From Aceticella autotrophica (GTDB lineage: Bacteria; Bacillota; Thermoanaerobacteria; Thermoanaerobacterales; Thermoanaerobacteraceae): 64,000 nucleotides of DNA. The position numbers and the translations under genes were made by a program. Below, in pieces: positions 19,669 through 28,200 of this stretch. The notes under the pieces are model-generated. The model searched no databases. It saw only the letters and a program-made list of their open reading frames with translations, and had not been told where the DNA came from. The DNA is taken from assembly GCF_017357865.1 (NCBI RefSeq), contig NZ_CP060096.1:1909001-1973000 (forward strand), written 5' to 3'. Position 1 is the stretch's first letter; each line of letters starts with the position of its first letter.

Positions 19669-21228
19669 TCTTCTATTTGACATCTCGACATTTACTTTTC
19701 TACCGCAAAGCCTCTTCCCCGGGCAGTATTTCAATATTTGTTTTGCTGCATCACCGCTGACATCTGCAAAAGAAAATTTGTCAAGTATATCTATATCACC
19801 GATATCCTCATTGCTTATTTCTGCTGTATTATTAAAGAATTCAATAAGCTCTTTTGGATTAAGTTTATCCTTACGACCGACATTCAAAAAAAGTCTTACT
19901 ACTTTGGGCTCTTCTCCATCATCTATATAGTCTCGGCATATTTCCTTGCTATAAACCATATTCATCAATGCTGCCGCAACATCAACTAAGCTGTAATCTT
20001 CATCAAGTTCTTCTACGAAAGGAATAAATTTTTTAAACTCTTCACCCTCTAATATCTCCTTTACCCTTGAAACCATATTCTGATATTTTGACATAAATAC
20101 CTCATCAATAGAGGGAACTTCTCTTCTTTTTATTTTGCTTTTAGTAATTTTTTCTATCTGTTTTAGTGTTACATATTCCCTTGAGGTAACGAGGGTGTAT
20201 GCTTTGCCTTCTTTATTAGCCCTTCCTGTTCTTCCAATTCTGTGAACATAGGATTCAACATCCTGTGGAAGGTCGTAATTTATTACATGTGATACATTTT
20301 CTACATCAAGCCCTCTTGCTGCGACATCTGTAGCGACAAGGAAGTCAAGATTTCCTTCCCTGAATTTTTTCAAGGTGTTTAATCTTTGGTTCTGACTCAT
20401 ATCGCCATGCATTCCTTCAACATTATATCCCCTTGCCTGCATTGAATTCACAAGTTCATCAACACCTTTTTTTGTTTTGCAAAAAATTATTGCTGTTGAC
20501 GGTTCATCAACATCCAATATCCTGCATAATGATTCGAATCTATCTTTTTGCTTGATTTCATAATAATATTGATAAACGGTAGAAACTGTCATGGTGTTTT
20601 TTGCAATTAATATATGTTTAAGGTCCGGTTTCATATATTTCTTTGCAAGCCTTTGTACTTTTTCAGGCATTGTAGCCGAAAACAACATTGTTTGTCTTTC
20701 ATCACTTAAAAGCTTGATTATCTCCTCTATATCTTCAATGAAACCCATATTAAGCATTTCATCTGCTTCATCAAGCACAAAATATTTTATACCGCTTAAA
20801 TCTAATATCTTCCTTCTGCACAGGTCTAAAATCCTGCCGGGAGTCCCTACGACAATATCAACTCCTCTTTTCAAGGCTTTAATCTGTCTTTCGATTGGCT
20901 GTCCGCCATAAACAGGAAGCAATTTGACTTTAGTATATTTTGCAATACGATTCAATTCATCATTTACCTGTATCGCCAACTCCCTGGTAGGTGCTACTAT
21001 TATACCTTTTATCTTGCCCCCTGTTTTGTCCATATTATTTAAAATAGGAGCCCCATATGCAAGTGTTTTTCCTGTACCTGTCTGTGCCTGCCCAATAACA
21101 TCATATCCCTCTAATAAAACCGGCACTACTTCAACCTGAATTTTTGACGGCTCTTCAAATCCCATGTCATCAATTGCCTTTAGGATATCTTCATTAAGCC
21201 CCAATTCATTAAATTTTCTTTCTTCCAA
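19666..21228 (-). CDS. DEAD-box RNA helicase with DbpA-type RNA-binding tail
   Basis: ATP-dependent RNA helicase of 520 residues. All core motifs are present: AQTGTGKT (I), PTRELAIQ (Ia), TPGRILD (Ib), DEAD (II), SAT (III), ATDVAARGLDV (V) and HRIGRTGR (VI). The C-terminal region after residue 420 ends in an RRM-like DbpA/YxiN domain (VRLFLNVGRKDKLNPKELIE), which in relatives binds 23S rRNA hairpin 92 and directs the helicase to ribosome assembly; other clostridial CshA/DeaD helicases share it. The start is TTG after AAGGTT. Confidence 0.93.
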   Translation of the reverse strand: MEERKFNELGLNEDILKAIDDMGFEEPSKIQVEVVPVLLEGYDVIGQAQTGTGKTLAYGAPILNNMDKTGGKIKGIIVAPTRELAIQVNDELNRIAKYTKVKLLPVYGGQPIERQIKALKRGVDIVVGTPGRILDLCRRKILDLSGIKYFVLDEADEMLNMGFIEDIEEIIKLLSDERQTMLFSATMPEKVQRLAKKYMKPDLKHILIAKNTMTVSTVYQYYYEIKQKDRFESLCRILDVDEPSTAIIFCKTKKGVDELVNSMQARGYNVEGMHGDMSQNQRLNTLKKFREGNLDFLVATDVAARGLDVENVSHVINYDLPQDVESYVHRIGRTGRANKEGKAYTLVTSREYVTLKQIEKITKSKIKRREVPSIDEVFMSKYQNMVSRVKEILEGEEFKKFIPFVEELDEDYSLVDVAAALMNMVYSKEICRDYIDDGEEPKVVRLFLNVGRKDKLNPKELIEFFNNTAEISNEDIGDIDILDKFSFADVSGDAAKQILKYCPGKRLCGRKVNVEMSNRR

Positions 21229-21298
21229 TTTTTAACCTTCTTTCTAATATATATTAGCATGCAATATATATTTTTCCCATTTATAATTTAAAACACAC

Positions 21299-21332
21299 AA
21301 AAACCCCATAAGAATTAATCTTATAGGGCCGG
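21299..21332 (-). terminator. terminator after zinc-ribbon gene
   Basis: Minus-strand stem CCCTATAAGA / TCTTATGGGG with a five-base loop and TTTTT follows the small zinc-ribbon gene. Confidence 0.85.
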
Positions 21333-21342
21333 TGCAATAAAA

Positions 21343-21513
21343 TTATCTTCTAAATCCTCTATTGTTGTTGTGTTGCTGTTTTTTTGCTCTTCTGCAATCA
21401 GGACATCTTTGTGGTTCATTTTCAAAACCTTTTTCTTTATAAAAAGCCTGTTCACCTTCAGTAAATACGAATTCTTTTCCGCAATCTTTGCAAACTATTG
21501 TTTTATCTGCCAT
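21343..21513 (-). CDS. small zinc-ribbon protein
   Basis: A 56-residue protein with two CxxC knuckles (CKDCGKEF and CPDCRR) separated by about 31 residues including an EGEQAFYKEKGF segment. This matches the probable zinc-binding domain family (zf-trcl) of small clostridial proteins of unknown function. The basic, Asn-rich tail KKQQHNNNRGFRR suggests nucleic acid contact. The start at 21513 has AAGGAGG nine bases upstream; an earlier in-frame ATG at 21591 lacks one. It lies upstream of the helicase gene on the same strand but with its own terminator. Confidence 0.8.
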   Translation of the reverse strand: MADKTIVCKDCGKEFVFTEGEQAFYKEKGFENEPQRCPDCRRAKKQQHNNNRGFRR

Positions 21514-21713
21514 CTCAACATTCCTCCTTTTTCGAATAATAAGATTTAAAACTGATCCACATGTTCCTAAAAAGAGGAATGTGATAATCATTTAAATCTG
21601 TTTCAGCGATTATCAAAAATACCACCGCTTAATTAGTATAACACTTCAATAAATAAAATGCAACACCATTTTTAGTTTTTTACATAATTTATTTTTCTAC
21701 AATTATCATATTT

Positions 21714-22069
21714 TTATACATCTTCTTTTTTAAGATTTTCAGCTTCCTTTAAATTTTCCCTCAAGCCTGTAAGAAGTTCGACATATGCTTCCCTGTTTTC
21801 CTGTTTATCCTATATATCAAAGGCAAGAAATCTGCCGCTATGTCTATGGCAACTAAAGAACCCAGGGACCATCCGATTATTGAAAATCTTTCAATTCCTT
21901 TTTCTCTTATTAAAGCCTTTACCTTATCTTCAAACCCATATGCTGAAGTCACATCCTCCCAATCAATGAAAGTTATGTTATAATCTTGTTTCAGCAGCTC
22001 ACACAAAGGCTTCCACACAAATTTGCCGACTGCCCAACCTGTCAATATTATTAAACAATTTTTCATCAT
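21714..22069 (-). pseudogene. decayed BioH-like alpha/beta hydrolase
   Basis: The intact N-terminal 85 residues look like a BioH/BioG-type hydrolase: LIILTGWAVGKFVW (oxyanion region) and SIIGWSLGSLVA with the nucleophile serine. After AADFLPL the frame runs into unrelated residues and stops, while another frame continues ENREAYVELLTGLRENLKEA to a stop at 21714. The catalytic Asp and His are lost, consistent with an internal deletion. The ATG overlaps the bioF stop codon (ATGATG), so it was the second gene of a biotin operon. The pimeloyl-ACP release step may be missing or supplied elsewhere. Confidence 0.7.
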
Positions 22070-22070
22070 A

Positions 22071-23243
22071 TCATCCTTCTATAACACCTAATCTTTTTCC
22101 GTGTAATTTTACTTTATCAAGTACATACTGCAAATCATTATAGGTATGTGTTGCCATCAAGGAAATCCTTAGCCGGCTGCTCCCCTTCGGTACTGCAGGA
22201 GGTCTTATGGCCGGGACATAGATTCCATCTTCAAGCAGGTTTTTAAAGAATTCGACAGTTTTTCCGGCATCCCCCACAATAAGTGGTATAATCGGTGTAA
22301 TTGTATCTGTGACGTGAAAACCTGCAAATTCAAGCTCTTCTTTAAACCATTGGGTCAATTCCTTAAGATAATTCCTCCTGTTTACGTCATTTCTAATAAT
22401 ATCGATGGATTCTAAGGAAACAGCAATAGATGCTGGAGGCAGTGCGGTTGAAAAAATAAAACTCCTGGAAAAGTTCCTTAAATAATCAATCAAGTATTTC
22501 TTTCCTGCTACATATCCCCCTACGGAAGCCGCAGCCTTGCTTAATGTTCCCATCTGTATATCTACATCCTCATTGGCATTAAAATATGATACGGTACCAG
22601 AACCATTTTCCCCCAATACCCCCATCCCATGGGCATCATCAACCATAATAAGCATTTCATGTTCTTTGGCTAATTTTATAATGTCAGACAGCGGCGCTAA
22701 GTCACCCTCCATACTGAATACGCCGTCAGTCACTATCAAATTGTTTTCGCCTTTATATTCACGGATTTTTCTCTCTAAATCCTTCATATCACAGTGCTTA
22801 TACCTAATAAGCCTTGCCCTGCTTAGCAGACAGCCGTCAATAATGCTGGCATGATTGTATTTATCGCAAAAAATAACCCATTTTCTGTCGCATAGGGTTG
22901 AAATAACTCCAACATTAGCCATATAGCCTGTATTAAAAACTATACTTGACTCTGTACCTTTAAACTCAGCAATCTTTTCTTCGAGTTTTCTGTGCAACAC
23001 ATATGAACCAGTAGTAAGCCTTGACCCTCCCGCCCCTACGCCATATTGGTTCACAGCTTGAACCGCCGCTTCTTTTAAGCGTGCATCATTACAAAGTCCC
23101 AAATAATTATTGGAGCCCAGTAAAATTATTTCTCTTCCATCAATTTCAACTCTGGGAGCCTGACAAGAATCCAAATATTTAAAATCTCCGCGGTACAACC
23201 CTTTTTCTTTTGCCTCCGTCAGCTTTTTAAAAATGTACTTCAT
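22071..23243 (-). CDS. bioF: 8-amino-7-oxononanoate synthase
   Basis: PLP-dependent alpha-oxoamine synthase of 390 residues. Key motifs are LGSNNYLGL, GVGAGGSRLTTGSYVLHRKLE, FNTGYMANVGVIS, the DDAHGMGVLG PLP-aspartate motif and the lysine segment QMGTLSKAAASVGGYVAG. BioF condenses pimeloyl-ACP with alanine in biotin synthesis; glycine C-acetyltransferase is the nearest alternative. The BioF call is favoured by the overlapping BioH-like gene and by an upstream BirA-type palindrome. GGAGG precedes the ATG. No other bio genes lie in the window. Confidence 0.88.
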   Translation of the reverse strand: MKYIFKKLTEAKEKGLYRGDFKYLDSCQAPRVEIDGREIILLGSNNYLGLCNDARLKEAAVQAVNQYGVGAGGSRLTTGSYVLHRKLEEKIAEFKGTESSIVFNTGYMANVGVISTLCDRKWVIFCDKYNHASIIDGCLLSRARLIRYKHCDMKDLERKIREYKGENNLIVTDGVFSMEGDLAPLSDIIKLAKEHEMLIMVDDAHGMGVLGENGSGTVSYFNANEDVDIQMGTLSKAAASVGGYVAGKKYLIDYLRNFSRSFIFSTALPPASIAVSLESIDIIRNDVNRRNYLKELTQWFKEELEFAGFHVTDTITPIIPLIVGDAGKTVEFFKNLLEDGIYVPAIRPPAVPKGSSRLRISLMATHTYNDLQYVLDKVKLHGKRLGVIEG

Positions 23244-23319
23244 AGTAATTCCTCCAAAATTATCTTGTCTATTTTTATAAATAACTCATATCATATATAA
23301 AATATATCAACAAATCATA

Positions 23320-23353
23320 AATGTCAACTTTGTTATAAAAACAAGTTGACATT
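23320..23353 (-). promoter_or_regulatory. BirA-like operator and promoter of bioF
   Basis: Inverted arms AATGTCAACTT and AAGTTGACATT enclose 12 bases; equivalently TGTCAAC and GTTGACA are separated by 16 bases, the spacing of BirA biotin operators. One arm supplies the minus-strand -35 TTGACA, with TATTTT 17 bases downstream as -10, so repressor binding would cover the promoter. Confidence 0.65.
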
Positions 23354-23411
23354 TATTAAAACACTACTATTAATAATAAAATAGCAGGAGCATATTTATA
23401 CATTTTATCTT

Positions 23412-23576
23412 TCATTTTAGTCCACTGTCCTTTTGGTCTTCACCTTTTTGATAATATTCAACAATATATTTGTCTATTTTTTGGCTTATTTTCAGGATGA
23501 TTTCTTTTTTCATATACATATTTGTCGCATTATTAAGAATCTTTCTGGCTATTTCTATTCCATATTTTTCTTTCAT
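23412..23576 (-). CDS. Spo0E-like aspartyl-phosphate phosphatase
   Basis: A 54-residue protein starting MKEKYGIEIARKILNNAT and containing ILKISQKIDKYIVEYYQK, which matches the Spo0E family signature S-Q-x-L/I-D-x-x-I-x-x-Y. These small proteins dephosphorylate Spo0A~P and delay sporulation. AAGGAGTG lies seven bases before the ATG. It is divergent from an XRE regulator gene, with a palindromic region between them. It is short but well supported by its ribosome site and motif. Confidence 0.78.
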   Translation of the reverse strand: MKEKYGIEIARKILNNATNMYMKKEIILKISQKIDKYIVEYYQKGEDQKDSGLK

Positions 23577-23627
23577 TATTATTCACTCCTTAAAAAAACA
23601 CCACAAACATAATTTTATATTAAATAT

Positions 23628-23664
23628 TAGCAATTTGCAAATATTTAATATATGCAAATTGCAT
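23628..23664. promoter_or_regulatory. palindromic operator between Spo0E-like and XRE genes
   Basis: GCAATTTGC (23630-23638) and its exact complement GCAAATTGC (23654-23662) lie 15 bases apart, with partial symmetry continuing inward through AATAT/ATATA. The site is centred between two divergent genes, one of which encodes a DNA-binding protein, so autoregulation is likely. Confidence 0.6.
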
Positions 23665-23719
23665 ATTCCTATAATGTTAAAAGTCATATAAAGTATTCCT
23701 ATGCAGGGAGTGATTAAAT

Positions 23720-24109
23720 GTGGAGAAAAATACAGAGATAAATAATACAGCAATTGGTCAAAGAATAAGAGAAGAAAGAAAAAAACTTGGTCTTTCGCGG
23801 GAAGAATTTGCGGAAATCGTAGAACTTTCAGACTACTATGTAGGACAGTTGGAACGTGGAGAAAGGCAAATGAGCCTGCCTGTTTTAGTTAAAATCTCTA
23901 ATTGTTTGCATATATCTTTAGATTACCTGATTTTTGGGAAAAACCCTTATAATGCTTATTATATACATGATTCCCATGATTCTTATAATACTTTTGATAG
24001 AAACAAAAATGCCGAAATAGACAATTTACTAAATAAATGCTCACCAAAAGAATTAGAGCTAATCAAAAAACTTATAAAAACTATCCTTCCTTATATTAAC
24101 AAAAACTGA
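23720..24109 (+). CDS. XRE-family transcriptional regulator
   Basis: A 129-residue regulator with a lambda-Cro/SinR-type helix-turn-helix at residues 12-70 (GQRIREERKKLGLSREEFAE, then YVGQLERGERQMSLP). The C-terminal half ends in a helical NLLNKCSPKELELIKKLIKT segment that may mediate dimerisation. The GTG start at 23720 follows GGGAGTG. Position opposite a Spo0E-like gene suggests a role in sporulation timing, as SinR does in Bacillus, but this is inference. Confidence 0.85.
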   Translation: MEKNTEINNTAIGQRIREERKKLGLSREEFAEIVELSDYYVGQLERGERQMSLPVLVKISNCLHISLDYLIFGKNPYNAYYIHDSHDSYNTFDRNKNAEIDNLLNKCSPKELELIKKLIKTILPYINKN

Positions 24110-24154
24110 AGAAACTATTTTAATTGTAAGCTTGTTATATTGACCCAAGATTTT

Positions 24155-24634
24155 TCATTTATGGTACGGTTCACCCTTCATTATCTTAAATACACGATAT
24201 ATTTGTTCAACAAGGACAAGTCTCATAAGCTGGTGTGGAAATGTCATCTTTGAAAAGGAGAGTTTTAAATTTGATAAATTTTTTATATCCTCAGATATAC
24301 CAAGAGAACCTCCGATAATAAAAGTTATACTTGGATTCCCTGATATGGATAGATTTTCTAAATAATGCGCAAATTCTAATGAGTCAAATTGCTTACCTTC
24401 TATACACAGTGTGATTATAAAACTCCCCTTTCTGATTTTATTCATAATTTTAATGCCTTCACTGTGCATAACTTCAAGCCTTTCTTTTTCACTTAATTTT
24501 TCAGGTGCCTTTTCATCGGAGACCTCTATTATCCTCATATTGCAATAGACTTTAAGCCTCTTTAAATACTCCTTAATACCTTCATCAAAAAATCTTTCTT
24601 TTATTTTTCCGACAGCAATTATATCTATGTTCAT
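24155..24634 (-). CDS. rlmH: 23S rRNA pseudouridine-1915 N3-methyltransferase
   Basis: RlmH (159 residues), a SPOUT-class methyltransferase acting on helix 69 of 23S rRNA in assembled ribosomes. It starts MNIDIIAVGKIKE and carries the knot motif FIIGGSLGI and C-terminal KMTFPHQLMRLVLVEQIYRV followed by GEPYHK, all diagnostic. Its position downstream of htrA and the CxxH/CxxC gene is the conserved Firmicute order near walRK. Confidence 0.97.
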   Translation of the reverse strand: MNIDIIAVGKIKERFFDEGIKEYLKRLKVYCNMRIIEVSDEKAPEKLSEKERLEVMHSEGIKIMNKIRKGSFIITLCIEGKQFDSLEFAHYLENLSISGNPSITFIIGGSLGISEDIKNLSNLKLSFSKMTFPHQLMRLVLVEQIYRVFKIMKGEPYHK

Positions 24635-24662
24635 TGTAAATTCTCTCCGTAACTATAAATTT

Positions 24663-24690
24663 TAAAAGAGCAGGTTTTACCCACTCTTTT
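24663..24690 (-). terminator. hairpin between CxxH/CxxC gene and rlmH
   Basis: Minus-strand AAAAGAG...CTCTTTT with inner GGTAAAACC pairing and a following AAAATT; probably a partial terminator separating rlmH from the htrA unit. Confidence 0.5.
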
Positions 24691-24699
24691 AATGGTTTG

Positions 24700-24867
24700 T
24701 CAGACAACAAGATATTTTGGCACTTCATCACAGAAATCACATTTGTGTGGAACCAGCCAATCAGTAAATGTTATTTCATCAAGTTTATATATATCCGGCG
24801 GCTGTTCATATACATCCACAAATTCCTCTATCGCATCTTCAAGGTGTTTTTCACAAACAACATACAT
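24700..24867 (-). CDS. CxxH/CxxC family protein
   Basis: A 55-residue protein with CEKHLEDAIEEF near the start and HKCDFCDEVPKY near the end, matching the small Firmicute CxxH/CxxC family that is typically found between htrA and rlmH. The four ligands probably hold one zinc ion. AGGTGAGG precedes the ATG and the gene begins nine bases after htrA, so they are co-transcribed. Function unknown; the neighbourhood links it to envelope stress or ribosome maintenance only by position. Confidence 0.85.
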   Translation of the reverse strand: MYVVCEKHLEDAIEEFVDVYEQPPDIYKLDEITFTDWLVPHKCDFCDEVPKYLVV

Positions 24868-24875
24868 ATCCTCAC

Positions 24876-25997
24876 CTATTTCCCAAGAGTTACTGTTTTA
24901 TACCCTGTATTTCCGGTTAATGTCCTGTATTTCAAAATTACTTTATCACCCATATTTTTACTGTATATCACCGTTTTAAGAGCTGTCATTGTGTTAACAG
25001 GTTTTCCATCTACCTCTAATATTATATAACCTTTTTTAATTCCAGCCATTGCAGCAGGTCCTGCCGGGTCAATATCTGCTATATAAATTCCCTCTGCAAT
25101 AACTATATCAGCATTTATATAACTGGCAATTTCTCTGTCATACCCTACAATACCAATATAAGGAGCTTTAAATGTACCTGTCTTTATAACCTTTTTAACT
25201 ATAGGTTTTGCTATATTTATAGGTATTGCAAATCCGAGCCCTTCAGCCGTTGTCACCTTTGCCGTATTTATTCCTATAGCATCACCTTTTGAATCAACAA
25301 GCGGTCCTCCGCTATTACCTGGATTTATAGATGCATCAGTCTGAATAAGGTCCTCCATTATCTTTTGTTTGCCGTCTTCTTCAATAGGAAGGCTTCTATT
25401 CAATGCACTTATTATACCATTTGTAACGGTTCTTTCAAACCTCAATCCTAATGGATTTCCAATAGCTATTGCTGTCTGTCCAACAACATTGTTATCTGAA
25501 TTGCCCAGGGTTATTGTCGGCAGATTTTTTGCATCAATTTTGACAACAGATAAATCCAATGTTGAATCAGACCATAGCACCTTCCCCGACAATGTGCTTC
25601 CATTGCTTAAATATACGGTGATTTTTTTTGAATTTGGATTTGCAACATGATTATTTGTCAATATATATCCATTTTCATCAATTATAAATCCTGACCCAAC
25701 CCCTTCTACTTTTTTCTCAAGAACATAATACTTCCGCTCAAATTCTATTGTAGAAATCCCTACAACCGCAGATGTATCTTTTTTTGCAACCGCCTCTGCA
25801 ACAGTTGGGGGTTCCGCCCTTGGAATAATTACTTCTTTCTTAGCAGCTTCCGGAGCAATATATGGAAATGGTATTATTTTGCCCCATAAAAATTTTGGAG
25901 CAATATATGTAAATATTAGTGACGTAATAACCGCTGTTATTATGACAATTACTATATATGATGGCTTTTTTAAATTGTTACCGTTTTGCTCATGCAT
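24876..25997 (-). CDS. htrA: HtrA/DegP-type membrane serine protease
   Basis: S1C protease of 373 residues, anchored by a transmembrane helix at residues about 13-32. The catalytic triad is His117 in TNNHVAN, Asp148 in DSTLDLSVV and Ser229 in NPGNSGGPLV. A single PDZ domain fills the C-terminal 90 residues (IDPAGPAAMAGIKKGYI). Such proteases remove misfolded proteins at the cell surface. It follows murA and precedes the CxxH/CxxC gene. ATG after AGGTGAT. Confidence 0.94.
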   Translation of the reverse strand: MHEQNGNNLKKPSYIVIVIITAVITSLIFTYIAPKFLWGKIIPFPYIAPEAAKKEVIIPRAEPPTVAEAVAKKDTSAVVGISTIEFERKYYVLEKKVEGVGSGFIIDENGYILTNNHVANPNSKKITVYLSNGSTLSGKVLWSDSTLDLSVVKIDAKNLPTITLGNSDNNVVGQTAIAIGNPLGLRFERTVTNGIISALNRSLPIEEDGKQKIMEDLIQTDASINPGNSGGPLVDSKGDAIGINTAKVTTAEGLGFAIPINIAKPIVKKVIKTGTFKAPYIGIVGYDREIASYINADIVIAEGIYIADIDPAGPAAMAGIKKGYIILEVDGKPVNTMTALKTVIYSKNMGDKVILKYRTLTGNTGYKTVTLGK

Positions 25998-26052
25998 AAT
26001 ATCACCTCAAGATTATCATGTGATACATGCAGAAAAAATATTCTTTATCATA

Positions 26053-26090
26053 TGTGAAAATAAGCCCATTTTATGGACTTATTTAATTTT
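26053..26090 (-). terminator. terminator after murA
   Basis: Minus-strand AATAAGTCC...GGGCTTATTTT hairpin overlapping the murA stop region. Confidence 0.7.
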
Positions 26091-27329
26091 CTTTATGTCT
26101 GCTCCAAGAGCTCTTAGCTTTTTTTCGATAGATTCATATCCTCTTTCAATATACTCGATATGTGATATTTCTGTAACACCCTGTGCAGCAAGACCTGCTA
26201 TAATCATTGCAGCACCTGCCCTTAAATCCGTAGCTACAAGATGTGCACCTGTAATCCTTTCAACACCTTCAATTACTGCAGTTCTTCCTTCAACCTTTGC
26301 CTTGACTCCCATTTTTTTGAGCTCATCAAGATATTTAAATCTTCCTTCATATACATTTTCTGTTATTATACTAACACCTTCAGATAGAGCAAGAAGCACA
26401 GCAATAAGCTGCTGCATATCTGTAGGAAATCCCGGATATGGCAGTGTCTTTACATCAACAGCTTTTAGCCTTCCTTTTGTTCTAACCCTAATCTCGTCTT
26501 CACCTTCCTCAAGTATAACTCCCATTTCTATCAACTTTGCCATAACAGCTTCTAAATGCTTTGGTATTATACCTCTTACAACAACATCACCACCGGTAGC
26601 TGCTGCTGCAACCATGTAAGTACCGGCTTCAATCTGATCAGGAATCACCGAATGCCTGCAACCATGTAAATCTTGAACTCCTATGATTTTTATGGTGTCA
26701 GTGCCGGCACCTTTAATATTAGCGCCCATTCCATTAAGAAAAGTTGCTACATCTACCACATGAGGCTCCTTTGCACAATTTTCAAGAATAGTGGTACCTT
26801 CCGCTTTACATGCTGCAAGCATCAAATTAATTGTTGCGCCTACGCTTACAACATCAAAATATATATGATTACCAATAAGTTTATCTGCTTTTATTTTTAT
26901 AATTCCATGTTCTATTAAAGTTTTTGCTCCTAATGCTTCAAAACCTTTTATATGCTGGTCAATAGGTCTTACTCCAATATTGCAGCCTCCAGGCATCGCT
27001 ATTGCAGCCTCTTTAAATCTGCTAAGCAATGCACCAATTAAGTAATAAGACGCTCTCATCTGTGAAGCACATTCAGGCGGTGGATAAAATGAATTAATCC
27101 CATTCGCTTCTATACATATCTCATGCCCTTTTCTATTTACTTTTCCACCAAGGTATTCTATCATCTCTGACAGCAATTTTATATCACTAATATCAGGCAG
27201 ATTATCAATTATGCTTGGAGAATCTGCCAAAAGTGCAGCGGGAAGTATTGCAACAGCCGAATTTTTAGCCCCACTTATAGGTACAGTACCTTTTAATGGA
27301 TTTCCACCAGTAATAATAAACTTATCCAC
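26079..27329 (-). CDS. murA: UDP-N-acetylglucosamine 1-carboxyvinyltransferase
   Basis: MurA (416 residues) transfers enolpyruvate from PEP to UDP-GlcNAc, the first committed step of peptidoglycan synthesis. The N-terminus [20 protein letters not shown] and the loop [11 protein letters not shown], with the fosfomycin-target Cys116, are diagnostic. [15 protein letters not shown] and [12 protein letters not shown] complete the C-terminal part. The start codon is GTG with GAAGG upstream. In the ancestral arrangement it would lie just downstream of walK. Confidence 0.97.
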   Translation of the reverse strand: MDKFIITGGNPLKGTVPISGAKNSAVAILPAALLADSPSIIDNLPDISDIKLLSEMIEYLGGKVNRKGHEICIEANGINSFYPPPECASQMRASYYLIGALLSRFKEAAIAMPGGCNIGVRPIDQHIKGFEALGAKTLIEHGIIKIKADKLIGNHIYFDVVSVGATINLMLAACKAEGTTILENCAKEPHVVDVATFLNGMGANIKGAGTDTIKIIGVQDLHGCRHSVIPDQIEAGTYMVAAAATGGDVVVRGIIPKHLEAVMAKLIEMGVILEEGEDEIRVRTKGRLKAVDVKTLPYPGFPTDMQQLIAVLLALSEGVSIITENVYEGRFKYLDELKKMGVKAKVEGRTAVIEGVERITGAHLVATDLRAGAAMIIAGLAAQGVTEISHIEYIERGYESIEKKLRALGADIKKIK

Positions 27330-27507
27330 AGTCTAACCTTCCCTTCAAGAATAACAATAATAAAATCTCTTATAACACTATATACTTTAATACAATTTTA
27401 ATAAATTTACAAGCATTTTTTTGTTAAAAAACATACTATTTTATACAACAATATTTACCTTTTTAAAATTCCCTCAAAGGTATATTATATAACCTGCTTT
27501 AAGACCA

Positions 27508-27541
27508 ATAAAAAAATCCACCTTTTTATGTGTGGACTTTA
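27508..27541 (-). terminator. terminator of the 131-residue secreted protein gene
   Basis: Minus-strand stem AGTCCAC / GTGGATT around an AT-rich loop followed by seven T residues. Confidence 0.75.
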
Positions 27542-27556
27542 TTATAAATCTTTATA

Positions 27557-27952
27557 TTACTTAAAAAGTATATCAAGTAAATCTTTAAGTGTATTCACCG
27601 TTATCTGAAGGACTCCATCCTTATATTCTAATTTAATATGTCCTTTTACAATCTGTTCTTCTCCATTTTTGGTTGCTTTTAGTGTAATATAGTTATCGCC
27701 CAATACCAATCTTATAAGTCTTGCAAACAAACCTGTATCTCCAATAACCCATTTATCATTTAATTGGTCATTTAAAATCAGCTTTACATACGTATCCGGC
27801 TGACCTTCTCCAGAAATAACAAAATACTTGTTCTCTGTTGTAACATTATCTATATTGGATTTTACTGTTATCAGATCAGTTGCTGCAAAACCACATGTCA
27901 TAAAAGACATTATCATAATAACAGTCATAAACATGACCATGACTTTTTTCAC
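27557..27952 (-). CDS. small secreted protein of unknown function
   Basis: A 131-residue protein with a clear signal peptide (VMVMFMTVIMIMSFMTCGFA) and a mature part of alternating beta-like segments; YFVISGEGQPDTYVKLILN resembles bacterial Ig-like or cell-adhesion repeats. The start is GTG with AGGAGG eight bases upstream. It lies between murA and the left direct repeat of the accessory island and was probably next to walK before insertion. No function can be given. Confidence 0.7.
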   Translation of the reverse strand: MKKVMVMFMTVIMIMSFMTCGFAATDLITVKSNIDNVTTENKYFVISGEGQPDTYVKLILNDQLNDKWVIGDTGLFARLIRLVLGDNYITLKATKNGEEQIVKGHIKLEYKDGVLQITVNTLKDLLDILFK

Positions 27953-27990
27953 ATGAATAACCTCCTTATATAATACTCTTTTTTATAACT

Positions 27991-28068
27991 TTATTATAAA
28001 GTATTAATATTACAGCACTATTACAATAATATTAAAATATAATTACGAAATTAATTATATTTTAATAT
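27991..28068. repeat. left 78-bp direct repeat of the island
   Basis: Matches 41070-41147 at 77 of 78 positions in the same orientation. It contains a copy of the last five codons and stop of walK and most of an 18-bp-arm palindrome. It ends five bases before the IS1634-family element. Confidence 0.9.
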
Positions 28069-28200
28069 ACGGGAGTTTGACAGTTGAATAAAGAAAAAAT
28101 TACTTATAAGCCCTGAAATAGGCTTATTTTTTTGTCAAATTTTTAATTTGTATATTGCGTGATATGTTATAATATAGCTAATTCTGTGAGGGGGATGTCT

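Noticed and set aside
23470-23691. 73-codon plus-strand frame rich in Phe/Ile
   Set aside because: It is the shadow of the Spo0E-like gene and its palindromic upstream region; the minus strand has the ribosome site and family motif.
28069-28073. Short target duplication of IS A (ACGGG)
   Set aside because: No matching ACGGG follows the right inverted repeat at 30038; the 78-bp repeat is the only duplication seen at the left border.
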